Assembly: GCF_030815415.1 (NCBI RefSeq)
Contig: NZ_JAUSWW010000001.1
Location: 9,672,001 to 9,736,000 of the forward strand
DNA: 64,000 nt
Origin: Streptomyces canus
GTDB taxonomy: Bacteria; Actinomycetota; Actinomycetes; Streptomycetales; Streptomycetaceae
Direction of reading: 5' to 3'
Shown in pieces: positions 63,946 through 64,000 of this stretch (position 1 is its first letter; each line of letters opens with the position of its first letter). The notes beneath the pieces are model-generated. The model was not told where the DNA came from and ran no database searches. It saw only the letters and a program-made list of their open reading frames with translations. A program made the position numbers and the translations under genes.

Positions 63946-64000
63946 GTGAACGATCAGGACCGGGACGGCGGGAAGATGCTGGCCGGTCTGCTGGCCTCGA
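63946..64000 (+). CDS. Start of a further gene (right edge of window)
   Basis: GTG at 63946 follows GGGGAGAAAATCCT at a normal distance and opens MNDQDRDGGKMLAGLLAS, which runs off the window. The 18 residues are too few to name the family. Confidence 0.5.
   Translation, partial: MNDQDRDGGKMLAGLLAS

Overview
The window is high-GC actinobacterial DNA, almost certainly Streptomyces. Codons end in G or C, GTG starts are common, and there is a SigB/SigF-type sigma factor, a PIG-L/Mca mycothiol-family deacetylase, a DUF3662 (FhaA N-domain) protein, FG-GAP and NPP1-like secreted proteins and two exact CebR-type operators. Broken genes and transposon scars are unusually dense, which suggests a chromosome arm or another accessory region rather than the conserved core. 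I see no tRNA, rRNA, CRISPR array or prophage.

Layout. 0-8.4 kb: the end of an SH3-domain protein, an MFS drug exporter, a secreted GH30 glycosidase behind a CebR box, a GCS2-type carboxylate-amine ligase, and a decayed indolepyruvate ferredoxin oxidoreductase. 8.4-15.9 kb: a PucR regulator divergent from a translationally coupled gabT - FAD/FeS oxidoreductase - gabD operon. 16.2-31.5 kb: two near-identical IclR regulators with matching operator-like sites, then a run of eleven genes: amine oxidase, aspartoacylase-like hydrolase, spermidine/putrescine-type ABC transporter, omega-aminotransferase, a second aspartoacylase-like hydrolase, aldehyde dehydrogenase, aldo/keto reductase, HAD dehalogenase and a second FAD amine oxidase, closed by a terminator. 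31.5-41.7 kb: remnants of a ketosynthase and an Orn/Lys/Arg decarboxylase, katG, a baeRF-domain protein, an Mca-like deacetylase, a frameshifted DHFR-family gene, a chimera of IS605 TnpB with a sigma-factor tail, an S51 peptidase and a membrane protein. 41.9-52.3 kb: a 1.28-kilo-residue HTH-STAND ATPase-WD40 protein divergent from an NPP1/NLP toxin-like protein, small hypothetical genes, a zinc-free ribosomal protein operon (L33-L31B-L36) with a SigR-like promoter, a VOC protein and a monofunctional catalase. 52.5-64 kb: a broken FG-GAP protein, a tandem double SGNH (CE2-like) esterase behind a second CebR box, a beta-propeller protein, a haloacetate dehalogenase-like hydrolase, a PAP2 fragment and IS607 scar carrying a 169-bp copy of a neighbouring gene, a GH5 cellulase with CBM13, a sigma factor, a small XRE-type protein and the start of one more gene.

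How the genes work together. The 18-31 kb cluster and the gab operon together could take an imported polyamine, or an N-acylated or N-alkylated amine, through deacylation, oxidation or transamination and aldehyde oxidation to GABA and then succinate. The substrate is my inference. The GH30, CE2-like and GH5-CBM13 enzymes form a dispersed plant-polysaccharide set, two of them under CebR-type operators. KatG, catalase, the Mca-like protein and the C- ribosomal proteins point to oxidative or zinc stress adaptation.
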